Positions 56,880 through 64,000 of a DNA stretch of 64,000 nt are shown piece after piece. A model generated the notes under the pieces. The model had not been told where the DNA came from, ran no database searches, and worked only from the letters and a program-made list of their open reading frames with translations. The number at the start of each line of letters is the position of its first letter. Position 1 is the first letter of the stretch. Both the position numbers and the translations under genes were made by a program. Origin of the DNA: Nisaea sediminum (GTDB taxonomy: Bacteria > Pseudomonadota > Alphaproteobacteria > Thalassobaculales > Thalassobaculaceae); the NCBI RefSeq assembly GCF_014904705.1, contig NZ_JACZCQ010000013.1, positions 1-64,000 of the forward strand, written 5' to 3'.

Positions 56880-57499
56880 GAGGCGAGCTCCTTCAGACCG
56901 CCGGTGATGAGCTGGTCAAGCCCGGCATCCGCGCCGGCGGACTTTGCCGCGGCGTGGACCGCGCCATAGGCCACGCTGCGGTCATAGCCGAGATTGACGA
57001 GGGCCGAGATCGCGTCCGCCACCGCAGCGGACTCCTTCGACGTCGCCTTGCCCTTTCCGGCGGCTGCCGGCGCGGCGGCGTCCGCTCCGAGGGAGACGTT
57101 CACCGCCTTGTCCTTCAGTTCGTTGACGATGCGCCCGGCCAGCTTCGGCCCGACCCCGTCGGCGCGGGTCAGCATCTTGGCGTCGCCGGCCGCGACGGCC
57201 CGGATGATCTCGTCCGGCGAGAGCGCGGAGAGGATCGAGAGGGCCGCCTTGGCGCCGACACCCTGAACCGTCTGCAGCATCCGGAAGCAATCCTGCTCCG
57301 CCTTGTCGGCGAAGCCGTAGAGATGGATATGGTCTTCGCGGACATGGGTCTCGACATGGACCGAGACCTCGCCGCCGCGGTCGCCGAGGCGTCCGAGGGT
57401 CCGGCTGGAGGCGAAGATCAGATAGCCGACGCCGCGGACATCGATGACCGCCGAGCCGTCGCCGAAAGAGTCCAGGATCCCGCGCAGTTTCGCGATCAC
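56876..57499 (-). CDS. ruvA: Holliday junction DNA-binding protein RuvA (207 aa)
   Basis: Three domains are visible: an OB-fold start ([23 protein letters not shown]), two HhH DNA-binding motifs ([16 protein letters not shown] and [16 protein letters not shown]) and a C-terminal RuvB-binding domain (about 155-207). It begins at GTG 57499, overlapping the ruvC stop by 4 bp. Confidence 0.96.
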   Translation of the reverse strand: MIAKLRGILDSFGDGSAVIDVRGVGYLIFASSRTLGRLGDRGGEVSVHVETHVREDHIHLYGFADKAEQDCFRMLQTVQGVGAKAALSILSALSPDEIIRAVAAGDAKMLTRADGVGPKLAGRIVNELKDKAVNVSLGADAAAPAAAGKGKATSKESAAVADAISALVNLGYDRSVAYGAVHAAAKSAGADAGLDQLITGGLKELAS

Positions 57500-58074
57500 A
57501 GCCCCATCTCCTTCCTGAGCGCCGCCTGCACGGCCTTCTCATAGCCGCCGGTCGCGGATTGCTTGCGGATCCGGGAGACCCCGACAGAGTCGCCGAAGGC
57601 ATGACGGCTCTGGGCGAAATGTGCGTGGCAGATCGCGACCGCAAGCGCATCGGCCGCATCCGGGCTTTCGAAGGCGGCATCCGGCAGCAGCTTGGTCACC
57701 ATGACCTGGATCTGGTCCTTGTTGGCGTGCCCGGCCCCGACCACGGTCTTCTTCACCCGGTTCGGCGCGTATTCCGTCACCCGCATCCCCTTCTTGGCCG
57801 GGGCCAGCAGCACGGCGCCGCGGGCAAGCCCCAGCTTCAGGGTCGATTCCGGGTTCTTGTTGACGAAGGTCTCCTCGACCGCCGCCTCGTCGGGGCGATG
57901 GCGTTCGATGATCTCAAGCACGCCGTCATGCAGCTCCAGCAGCCTCTCGGCGATGCTCAGGGAGGCCGTCGACTTCAACGTCCCGTTGGCGACATGACGC
58001 AGACGATTGCCGTCCACGTCGATGACGCCCCAGCCGGTGAAACGGAGGCCCGGATCGAGACCGAGAAGCCTCAT
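57496..58074 (-). CDS. ruvC: Crossover junction endonuclease RuvC (192 aa)
   Basis: RNase H-fold nuclease that cleaves Holliday junctions. Asp7 lies in LGLDPGLR, Glu in [10 protein letters not shown], and the acidic pair in [14 protein letters not shown]. It is the first gene of ruvCAB, 37 bp after yebC. Confidence 0.96.
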   Translation of the reverse strand: MRLLGLDPGLRFTGWGVIDVDGNRLRHVANGTLKSTASLSIAERLLELHDGVLEIIERHRPDEAAVEETFVNKNPESTLKLGLARGAVLLAPAKKGMRVTEYAPNRVKKTVVGAGHANKDQIQVMVTKLLPDAAFESPDAADALAVAICHAHFAQSRHAFGDSVGVSRIRKQSATGGYEKAVQAALRKEMGL

Positions 58075-58110
58075 GTCAGCAGCATCTCCCCAGTTTACGC
58101 AAAACGGCGA

Positions 58111-58863
58111 TCAGGCCGCCGCCGTCAGCTTGCGCATGACGTCGTCCGGGATCTCGAAATTGGCCGAGACCGACTGCACGTCGTCATTGTCCTCAAGCAC
58201 GGCGAGCAGCTTCATGATGGTTTCCGCCTGCCCCTCGTCGACGGGCACCGTGTTCTGCGGCTTCCAGGTGAGCTCCGCGTTTTCCGGCGCACCGAATTTT
58301 TCCGAGAGCGCCTCCCGGACGGCGCTCAGCTCGTCCGGCGCACAGGTGATTACGTGACCGTCCTCGGTGGACTCGACATTCTCCGCGCCGGCCTCGAGTG
58401 CCGCTTCGAACATGTCGTCAGCCCCCGCCTTGTCCGCCGGATAGCTGATCTGCCCGATCCGGTCGAACATGAAGCTGACCGAATTGGTCTCGCCGAGCGT
58501 CCCGCCATGCTTGGAGAAAGCGGCACGCACTTCGGACGCCGTTCGGTTGCGGTTATCCGTCAGCGCCTCGACGATCATCGCGACACCGCCGGGCGCATAG
58601 CCTTCGTAGCGGATATCCTCGTAGTTATCGTCCTCGCCGCCGCCTTCGGCCTTCTTCAGGACACGGTCGATATTGTCCTTCGGCATGTTCGCTTCGCGGG
58701 CCGCCTGGATCGCGGAGCGCAGACGCGGGTTCGATGCGGGGTCCGTGCTGGCCTTCGCCGCGACCGCGATTTCCCGGATCAGCCGTGTGAACAGCTTGGC
58801 GCGCTTCTTATCCTGCGCACCTTTCCGGTACATGATGTTCTTAAATTGGGAATGCCCTGCCAT
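58111..58863 (-). CDS. yebC: YebC/PmpR-family probable transcription or translation factor (250 aa)
   Basis: Starts [23 protein letters not shown], the invariant family opening. It continues with [24 protein letters not shown] (here [15 protein letters not shown]) and ends with a YebC-type domain. The family regulates transcription or relieves ribosome stalling. Its position before ruvC is conserved. The leader upstream lies in a 423-bp gap. Confidence 0.94.
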   Translation of the reverse strand: MAGHSQFKNIMYRKGAQDKKRAKLFTRLIREIAVAAKASTDPASNPRLRSAIQAAREANMPKDNIDRVLKKAEGGGEDDNYEDIRYEGYAPGGVAMIVEALTDNRNRTASEVRAAFSKHGGTLGETNSVSFMFDRIGQISYPADKAGADDMFEAALEAGAENVESTEDGHVITCAPDELSAVREALSEKFGAPENAELTWKPQNTVPVDEGQAETIMKLLAVLEDNDDVQSVSANFEIPDDVMRKLTAAA

Positions 58864-59286
58864 TTCCTTCAGTCCTCAATGGAGTCCGGCTTTTGCGAAT
58901 TGCCGGCGCGGCGGTTCGTCTGCCCGACCGGACCGGCGGGCCGGAACAATCTGCGAATCGGGCGCCAAGTCAAGAGCCCCGGACAGATTTTCACACTACC
59001 GGACCGCAGATTTCCGCCAAATTAAGCCTGACCCAGTCTAGTCGATCTCGGGAAATTTTATACCAGATATTGTGCCAATGCGCATCTCTGACAGAGGATT
59101 TTTGCAGCAGGGCGATAAATCGCCATATACGGAACTTGGTAATTTTATTCGCCACTTTGGATTGAGAGAGAAACAATCTGACTATAGCCTTCCCTATCGG
59201 AAGTCGACTAAACTCCCTGAACTTTGCGTGATTTTCGAAGGTCCCCGAAACTTCAATGAATTGGGACCGGGAAAACAGGGTTGAAC
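58864..59286. other. Long intergenic region between yebC and the response regulator gene
   Basis: Both genes point outward, so promoters for both must lie here. The middle (59050-59230) is AT-rich. A TTGAGA at 59162 and TATAGC at 59183 are only 15 nt apart, too close for a confident promoter. A 70-codon plus-strand frame (59072-59284) has no protein-like features and is not called. No RNA gene was recognised. Confidence 0.45.
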
Positions 59287-59853
59287 ATGTCTCTAGGGCC
59301 GATCAACGAAGCGCGATTCCAGCGTCTGACCGTCATGATTGTCGAGGACAGTCAGCCGATGCGGGAAGTGCTGCGCGCGATGCTGCAGGCGATCGGGGTC
59401 AAGAACATCGTCGACGCACGCGACGGGAACCATGCGATCCGCAAGCTGAGCGAGTACCAGATCGACGTCATCATCACCGACTGGGTGATGGAAGAGATGG
59501 ACGGGCTGGAGCTGACACGCTGGATCCGGACGTCGCCGCACAGTCCCGACGAATTTCTGCCGATCATCATGGTCAGCGGTCACACCGAGGCGCACCGGAT
59601 CGAGATGGCGCGGGATGCCGGCGTGACGGAATTTATCGCCAAGCCCCTGTCCGGTGTCGGTCTCATTCAGCGCATCGTCGCGGTGATCGAACATCCACGC
59701 CCCTTCGTGCGCACGGACGACTATTTCGGTCCCGACCGCCGCCGCAAGGTCGAGCCGTTCGACGGTGAGGAGCGCCGCGCCGCCGAGCTCCGCGACAGGG
59801 ATGCGCGAATGACACCCCCTCCTGCGAAAGCCCACAGCCACGCCCGTTCGTGA
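59287..59853 (+). CDS. Single-domain response regulator with extended C terminus (188 aa)
   Basis: CheY-like receiver domain (about 15-140). The acidic pair Glu20-Asp21, phosphoacceptor Asp65 (IITDWVM), Ser97 (IMVSGHT) and Lys119 (IAKPLS) are all present. The C-terminal 48 residues are charged and have no DNA-binding fold; they carry FGPDRRRK, a motif seen in several alphaproteobacterial receivers. ATG 59287 is preferred over TTG 59281. The gene is followed 10 bp later by an HPt-like protein gene, so the two probably form a phosphorelay. The kinase is elsewhere. Confidence 0.88.
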   Translation: MSLGPINEARFQRLTVMIVEDSQPMREVLRAMLQAIGVKNIVDARDGNHAIRKLSEYQIDVIITDWVMEEMDGLELTRWIRTSPHSPDEFLPIIMVSGHTEAHRIEMARDAGVTEFIAKPLSGVGLIQRIVAVIEHPRPFVRTDDYFGPDRRRKVEPFDGEERRAAELRDRDARMTPPPAKAHSHARS

Positions 59854-59863
59854 AAGGTAGCCG

Positions 59864-60373
59864 ATGCCCACCCACCCGAAAGGCCAGTCCCCGAAAGGCT
59901 CCTACGAGGTCATTCATCAGCCCAACAAGCTGAAGGATCTGGTCGGCGGGCCGGCGCGCATGGACGAGAGGCTGATCGAGAAGGCGGAAGCGGCGCTGGC
60001 CGAAGCGATCGCCAATATCGACCTCGCGGAAACCGCGAAGGAAAGCATCGAAAAACTGGACACGGCCGTCGAGCTCCTGCGGCAGGACGGCACGGAGCCG
60101 GCCGGACCTGAACGCACGATCTACACGGTCATGCATGACCTGCGCTCTCAGGGCGCGAGCTTCGGATATCCGATGGTGGAAAAGATCGCGACCTCGATGA
60201 ACCGCTATCTCGAACTCGGCGAACCCGGCGCGCGCGGACATAACGACATCGACGCGATCAAGGCCCATGTCGATGCCCTGAAGGCGGTCGTGGCGACGAA
60301 GATGAAGGGCGAGGTCGGAGCCATCGGCCAGCAGATCGTCGACGGCCTCTACAAGATTTCCCGGACGAAGTAG
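59864..60373 (+). CDS. HPt-like helical protein, putative phosphorelay partner (169 aa)
   Basis: Mainly helical protein. The segment VMHDLRSQGASFGYPMVEKI (residues 90-109) resembles the HPt active-site helix, where His91 would take the phosphate and a Gly-rich turn follows. It lacks other known domains, and the flanking helices (36-75 and 115-165) fit a four-helix bundle. Its place 10 bp after a receiver-only regulator supports this idea. It is a reasoned inference, not an established family. Confidence 0.6.
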   Translation: MPTHPKGQSPKGSYEVIHQPNKLKDLVGGPARMDERLIEKAEAALAEAIANIDLAETAKESIEKLDTAVELLRQDGTEPAGPERTIYTVMHDLRSQGASFGYPMVEKIATSMNRYLELGEPGARGHNDIDAIKAHVDALKAVVATKMKGEVGAIGQQIVDGLYKISRTK

Positions 60374-60383
60374 TCCCTCGGCA

Positions 60384-60827
60384 CTAAGGATCCAGGCGCA
60401 GCGGCTCCATCGCGGCCCGCATCCGGTCCGGGATCGGAACCGGGGTCTGGCTCTCGCGCTCCACATAGACATGCACGAAATGGCCGAGCGCGGCGATCTC
60501 GTCGTCGCCTGCGCGGAACAGGCCGACATTATAGGCCACGCTGGAGCGTCCGATCTTCTCGACCCGGATGCCCGCCTCGACCACGTCCGGAAAGACCAGA
60601 GACTTTTTGAACTGGCAGCGGGTCTCGACGACGAGGCCGATTACCGGGCTGTTGTGGATGTCGAGCCCGGCTTCCCGGATCAGGTGACTGTTCACCGCGG
60701 TATCGAAATAGGAATAGTACTGGACGTTGTTGACGTGCCCGTAGACGTCGTTGTCCATCCAGCGGGTCGGGATCTCCAGCCACCAGCGGAAACGGTCCCG
60801 GGTTTCCGTCACGGCCGTCGCGCTCAC
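60384..60827 (-). CDS. 4HBT-type acyl-CoA thioesterase (147 aa)
   Basis: Hotdog fold with the catalytic Asp in PTRWMDNDVYGHVNNVQYYS. The length suits the family. It starts at GTG 60827, overlapping the alpha/beta hydrolase stop (GTGA), so it is translated after that gene; the longer open frame upstream is inside that hydrolase gene and is not used. It is expected to act on a short- or medium-chain acyl-CoA; the specific substrate is unknown. Confidence 0.85.
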   Translation of the reverse strand: MSATAVTETRDRFRWWLEIPTRWMDNDVYGHVNNVQYYSYFDTAVNSHLIREAGLDIHNSPVIGLVVETRCQFKKSLVFPDVVEAGIRVEKIGRSSVAYNVGLFRAGDDEIAALGHFVHVYVERESQTPVPIPDRMRAAMEPLRLDP

Positions 60828-61624
60828 GCCTTGCCTCCGAAGAAATCCGCGAGCACGTCGAGGGTCTCGTCGGGCTGCTCGATCATCATCATGTGCCCGG
60901 CGTCCGGCAGCACGCTCGTCGTGCAGTTCGGGAGCGCTTCGGTAAGCGGCCGGGCAAGCTTGGCCGGTGTCATCTTGTCGTCGGAGCCGCAGAGCAACAA
61001 CGCCGGGCAGGAGAGCTTCGCCGCCGTCTCGAGCGCCCCGCCATAGGCGTCGCAGGCGGCGAGATCGGTCGCCAGGACGGCATAATCGCCCGCCTCCAGC
61101 AGCCGCATGCTGGCTCCCGAGACCCAGCTTCCGGGCGCCCGGTGACCGCCGATCTGCGCCCTGCGCCCGACGCCCCAGCCCACCATGGTTTCCAGCGCCG
61201 CGTGATTGGAGTTCCGCGCCGCGCCGAGCAGATCCGGATGCACTTTCATCTCCGGCACGGACCCGAGCAGCGCGAGCGCCTTCGCGCGGGCGCCGAGCCG
61301 GGCCGCGACCTCGAGGGCGACCAGAGCACCCATCGAGTGCCCCATGACCACGACGTCGCGCGCCCCGGCCGCGTCCAGCGCCGCGACACACCAGTCGGCG
61401 ATCGCCGGGATCGTCTCCGGCGCGGGCCCCGCGCTGCGCCCGTGCCCCGGAAGGTCGATCGCAAGCACGGAGAAACCGTGATGCGCGAAATAGCGCGACT
61501 GCAGGGACCAGACCGTATGGTCCATCCCGGCCCCGTGCAGCATCAGAAGGGTCGGTTTGGCCCCATCGAAGGGACGGCCCCCGGTCGCCGCGAAGGCCTC
61601 GCGGCCGGCAACTTCGAACTTCAT
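60824..61624 (-). CDS. Alpha/beta-fold hydrolase (266 aa)
   Basis: Catalytic triad visible: Ser97 in GHSMGA, Asp in LCGSDDKMTPA and His in PDAGHMMM. The oxyanion HG motif is at MLHGAGM (28-34). It belongs to the broad esterase/hydrolase family and the substrate is not known. It lies 3 bp after metY on the same strand and overlaps the thioesterase gene, forming a metY-hydrolase-thioesterase operon. Confidence 0.85.
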   Translation of the reverse strand: MKFEVAGREAFAATGGRPFDGAKPTLLMLHGAGMDHTVWSLQSRYFAHHGFSVLAIDLPGHGRSAGPAPETIPAIADWCVAALDAAGARDVVVMGHSMGALVALEVAARLGARAKALALLGSVPEMKVHPDLLGAARNSNHAALETMVGWGVGRRAQIGGHRAPGSWVSGASMRLLEAGDYAVLATDLAACDAYGGALETAAKLSCPALLLCGSDDKMTPAKLARPLTEALPNCTTSVLPDAGHMMMIEQPDETLDVLADFFGGKA

Positions 61625-61627
61625 GAC

Positions 61628-62935
61628 TTATCCTGCCTTGCGCATGGTCGCGGCGCGCAGCGCCTGCTTCAGGTCGGCGATCAGATCGCCCACATCCTCC
61701 AGGCCGACGGAGAGCCGGACCAGATCCTCCGAAAGGCCGGCCGCCTTCATCATCTCGGCGTCCATCTGCTGGTGCGTGGTGCTGGCGGGATGGATGACCA
61801 GGGACTTGGCGTCGCCGACATTGGCGAGATGGGACCAGACGCCGAGCCGCTCGATGAAGGTCTTGCCGGCCTCGCGCCCGCCCTTGATGCCGAAGGCGAT
61901 CATAGAGCCCGCGCCTTTAGGCATCAGGCGCTTCGCAAGTTCATGATCCGGATGGCTGTCCAGTTCGGGATAGAGCACCCACTCCACCGCCTCTGAGTCT
62001 TCGAGGAAGGCCGCCACCTTGCGCGCATTGGCGACATGGCGGTCCATCCGGAGCGGCAGGGTCTCGATCCCCTGCATCAGGTGGAAGGCGTTCTGCGGCG
62101 AGAGACAAGCGCCGAAATCCCGCAGGCCCTCGGCCCGCGCCCGCATGCAGAAGGCCTGCGGTCCGAACTCTTCGGCGAAGTCGAGGCCGTGATAGCCCGC
62201 ATAGGGTTCGGTCAGGGTCGGAAACTTGCCGGAGGCTTCCCAGTCGAACCGCCCGCCGTCGACCAGAACGCCGCCGATCGCCACGCCATGCCCGCCGAGC
62301 CACTTGGTCGCCGAATGCATGATCAGGTCGGCCCCGTGGTCGAAGGGACGGCAGAGATACGGCGTGGTGAAGGTGGAATCGATCATCAACGGAATGCCCG
62401 CCTCATGCGCCACCGCGGCGAGCGCCTCGATATCCAGTACCTCGAGGCCGGGATTGCCGATGGTCTCGGCGAAGACCAGCCGGGTCTCCGGCCGGATCGC
62501 CTTGCGGAAGCCCTCGATGTCGCGCGGATGGACCTTGGTGGTCTCGATGCCGAAGCGCGGCAGGGTATGGCTGAAGAGATTGTGGCTGCCGCCATAGAGC
62601 GCGCTGGAAGCGACGATGTGGGAGCCCGCCCCCATCAAGGTCGCGATCGCGAGATGCAGCGCCGCGTGGCCGCTGGCGGTCGCCACCGCGCCGACACCGC
62701 CTTCCAGCGCTGCCATACGCTCTTCAAGCACCGCGACGGTCGGGTTGGAGATCCGCGAATAAATGTGGCCGGCGCGCTCCAGGTTGAACAGCGACGCCGC
62801 ATGCTCCACGTCGCGGAAGACGTAGGACGTGGTCTGGTAGATCGGCACCGCCCGGGCGCCGGTATCGCTGTCCGGATGCTGCCCCGCATGCAGTGCGAGC
62901 GTGTCGAAGCCGAAAAGATTGCCGTCGGAAGCCAT
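61628..62935 (-). CDS. metY: O-acetylhomoserine aminocarboxypropyltransferase/sulfhydrylase (435 aa)
   Basis: PLP enzyme that makes homocysteine from O-acetylhomoserine and sulfide. The Cys/Met-metabolism fold includes the PLP lysine Lys211 in SATKWLGGHG, TTSYVF near the start and ATASGHAAL. The length matches OAH sulfhydrylase rather than the shorter MetZ/MetB. It leads an operon with the hydrolase and thioesterase genes. Its long leader (62936-63258) holds a plus-strand terminator-like hairpin. Confidence 0.92.
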   Translation of the reverse strand: MASDGNLFGFDTLALHAGQHPDSDTGARAVPIYQTTSYVFRDVEHAASLFNLERAGHIYSRISNPTVAVLEERMAALEGGVGAVATASGHAALHLAIATLMGAGSHIVASSALYGGSHNLFSHTLPRFGIETTKVHPRDIEGFRKAIRPETRLVFAETIGNPGLEVLDIEALAAVAHEAGIPLMIDSTFTTPYLCRPFDHGADLIMHSATKWLGGHGVAIGGVLVDGGRFDWEASGKFPTLTEPYAGYHGLDFAEEFGPQAFCMRARAEGLRDFGACLSPQNAFHLMQGIETLPLRMDRHVANARKVAAFLEDSEAVEWVLYPELDSHPDHELAKRLMPKGAGSMIAFGIKGGREAGKTFIERLGVWSHLANVGDAKSLVIHPASTTHQQMDAEMMKAAGLSEDLVRLSVGLEDVGDLIADLKQALRAATMRKAG

Positions 62936-63258
62936 GCGCTGTCCCTCCCTGATGGGCGCCGGTCGCGTTCGGGCGCGATCTTCGACGGATGCCTTATCAG
63001 ACGCAAGGAGAGACGCAAGAGAGAAAGGCTCGGAAGGGTGCTCTTGCGGCCCCGGGAGTGCCCCTACAGCTCCCGAAACCGCCGGTCAGAATCGAAGGAC
63101 CGCGCCGAAGCGCGGCCCCTCTTTTTGTTCTTTTTTAGACTTTGAGCACCCTGTTCAACTTGCCCGGAGCAGACGGTAATGCCCCCACAGGAAATGTCAA
63201 GTCGGAGTCAGCGAAGCGACGGAAATGTTACAATGAACCGTTCGTTCGAAGCTAACCG
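62936..63258. other. metY leader / intergenic region
   Basis: No gene was recognised. On the minus strand TTGACA lies at 63200-63195 and could be a -35 element for metY, but no good -10 follows at 16-18 nt. A strong plus-strand terminator-like hairpin is at 63096-63136. No SAM riboswitch consensus could be fitted to the leader. Confidence 0.4.
63096..63136 (+). terminator. Terminator-like hairpin on the plus strand
   Basis: Stem aggaccgcgc/gcgcggccct (one mismatch) with a CGAA loop, followed by ctttttgttctttttt. The T run is on the plus strand, opposite to metY. No plus-strand gene leads into it, so it may end a small RNA or limit antisense reading into the GNAT side. Confidence 0.65.
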
Positions 63259-63792
63259 TCAGCCCTGTCCGGCGCGCCGCACCGGCAGCACCATCTGCCG
63301 GATCGAAACCGTAGAGCCTTGAATCCTAAGCGCCCTCGGCTCCACGCCCCAGGTGACGAATCCGACGCTCTCATAGAGCGCGCGCGCGGCCGGCGCGAGA
63401 TCCGAAACACCAAGATGTATGTCGGTAACTCCGTCCATGCCACCGGCATGACCGATCGCCGCCTCGAGCAGCGCCCGCCCCATGCCGGCTCCGCGCGCAT
63501 CCCGCTCGACGAACATGGTCCAGAGATGAACCTTGTGCCGGGTCTTCAGCTTCTTTTCGCGGAACAGACCGACACAGCCTTTGAGGCGATCGGTAAAGCC
63601 GCCGAAAACGACTCCGTCCTCCCGGCGCGCAAAAAGCGCGCTGGCATCGGATTCCGTTTGCAGGAAATCGTCCTCCGGAGCGGCGCTGAATGCCGCCGGA
63701 AAGACTTCCAGCGCGCTTTTCCTGAGAGCGAGGAAGGCAGCCGCATCCTGCGCGCCGAGGAGGCGGACCGAGAATGCTGCGCCGCCGCTCAC
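63259..63792 (-). CDS. GNAT family N-acetyltransferase (177 aa)
   Basis: Acetyl-CoA motif A reads VERDARGAGMGRALLEAAI (about 94-112), with preceding strand LWTMFV. It starts at GTG 63792, overlapping the ubiX stop (GTGA), so it is co-translated with ubiX. The acceptor is unknown. Confidence 0.82.
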   Translation of the reverse strand: MSGGAAFSVRLLGAQDAAAFLALRKSALEVFPAAFSAAPEDDFLQTESDASALFARREDGVVFGGFTDRLKGCVGLFREKKLKTRHKVHLWTMFVERDARGAGMGRALLEAAIGHAGGMDGVTDIHLGVSDLAPAARALYESVGFVTWGVEPRALRIQGSTVSIRQMVLPVRRAGQG

Positions 63793-64000
63793 GACTCGTC
63801 CTTCTCCCGCCAGCGATGGACCGTTCCGCTGTCGAGATCGAAGAGATCCAGGACCCGTCCGAGCGAATGATCCACCATGGCGGCAATGCTTTCCGGCTTG
63901 GCATAAAAGGCCGGCACCGGCGGCGCGATCACCGCCCCCATGTCCGACAGCGCGAGCATGTTGCGCAGATGCCCCGAATGAAGCGGCGTCTCGCGCACCA
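63789..64000 (-). CDS. ubiX: Flavin prenyltransferase UbiX, C-terminal part (cut by the window edge)
   Basis: Only the last 70 residues are in the window. They read VRETPLHSGHLRNMLALSDMG, then APPVPAFYAKP and VDHSLGRVLDLF. These are the conserved C-terminal motifs of UbiX, which makes the prenylated FMN cofactor for UbiD decarboxylases. The N-terminal flavin-binding part lies outside. It is coupled to the downstream GNAT gene. Confidence 0.85.
   Translation of the reverse strand, partial: VRETPLHSGHLRNMLALSDMGAVIAPPVPAFYAKPESIAAMVDHSLGRVLDLFDLDSGTVHRWREKDES

Noticed and set aside
59072-59284. 70-codon plus-strand frame before the response regulator
   Set aside because: No ribosome binding site, no family, and it ends against the regulator start; more likely leader DNA.
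62936-63200. SAM-II type riboswitch before metY
   Set aside because: A CTAAAAAAG word fits the 3' part of SAM-II RNAs, but the paired stem and the pseudoknot partner could not be found.

Overview
The window is GC-rich DNA from an alphaproteobacterium, most likely Rhodospirillales-like. The best evidence is the conserved block on the minus strand, yebC-ruvC-ruvA-ruvB-ybgC-tolQ-tolR-tolA-tolB-pal-ybgF(cpoB)-tilS-ftsH-folP-glmM-thiD (58863 down to 43049), whose order is typical of that class. A chvE-gguA-gguB sugar transporter with a divergent gbpR-type regulator, and an acdS/acdR pair, agree with this. No rRNA, tRNA, integrase, transposase or CRISPR array was seen. The exact genus cannot be read from this sequence.

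Layout. 1-2003: non-coding leader and a secreted M23 peptidase. 2044-3246: an APC-like permease. 3328-9123: a monosaccharide unit (sugar-type SDR dehydrogenase, GguB, GguA, ChvE, divergent GbpR). 9288-13227: a three-gene one-carbon/corrinoid operon (MetF-like reductase, methyl-THF:corrinoid methyltransferase, RACo-type reactivator). 13250-17100: an AT-rich accessory island with two compact operons, one encoding an XRE regulator and small membrane proteins and one encoding an HNH nuclease, an Mrr-like protein and a nucleotidyltransferase-like protein. Palindromic repeats flank and separate these operons. 17361-26974: M20 peptidase, quinone oxidoreductase, an AT-rich methyltransferase, a TPR-less O-GlcNAc-transferase-type protein, an EthD-like protein, a GST, an AsmA-like protein and a secreted GH64/thaumatin-like protein. 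27051-33829: ACC deaminase with its Lrp-type regulator, a chemoreceptor, a GNAT, an AhpD-like protein, a DUF1684 protein and a PRISE-like reductase. 34020-38547: a complete ugp transporter (C-B-A-E). 38653-40793: a periplasmic DsrE-like protein, then on the minus strand a corrinoid protein, DUF1638 and a small 'virulence factor'-domain protein. 40981-42875: a lysozyme-like protein converging on a mini DnaB-like ATPase. 43049-58863: the housekeeping block. 59287-64000: a response regulator with an HPt-like partner, thioesterase, alpha/beta hydrolase, MetY, GNAT and the C-terminal end of UbiX.

How genes work together. The corrinoid protein at 40 kb has no methyltransferase partner beside it, while 9.3-13.2 kb holds a methyl-THF:corrinoid methyltransferase, a reductive activator and a MetF homologue. 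Together they look like one B12-dependent demethylation route that moves methyl groups onto tetrahydrofolate. The substrate-specific MttB-type methyltransferase is not in the window. The ugp transporter next to the corrinoid genes could import glycerophosphodiesters such as glycerophosphocholine, a possible methyl source, but this is inference. The two island operons are the best candidates for uncharacterised, possibly anti-phage, systems.
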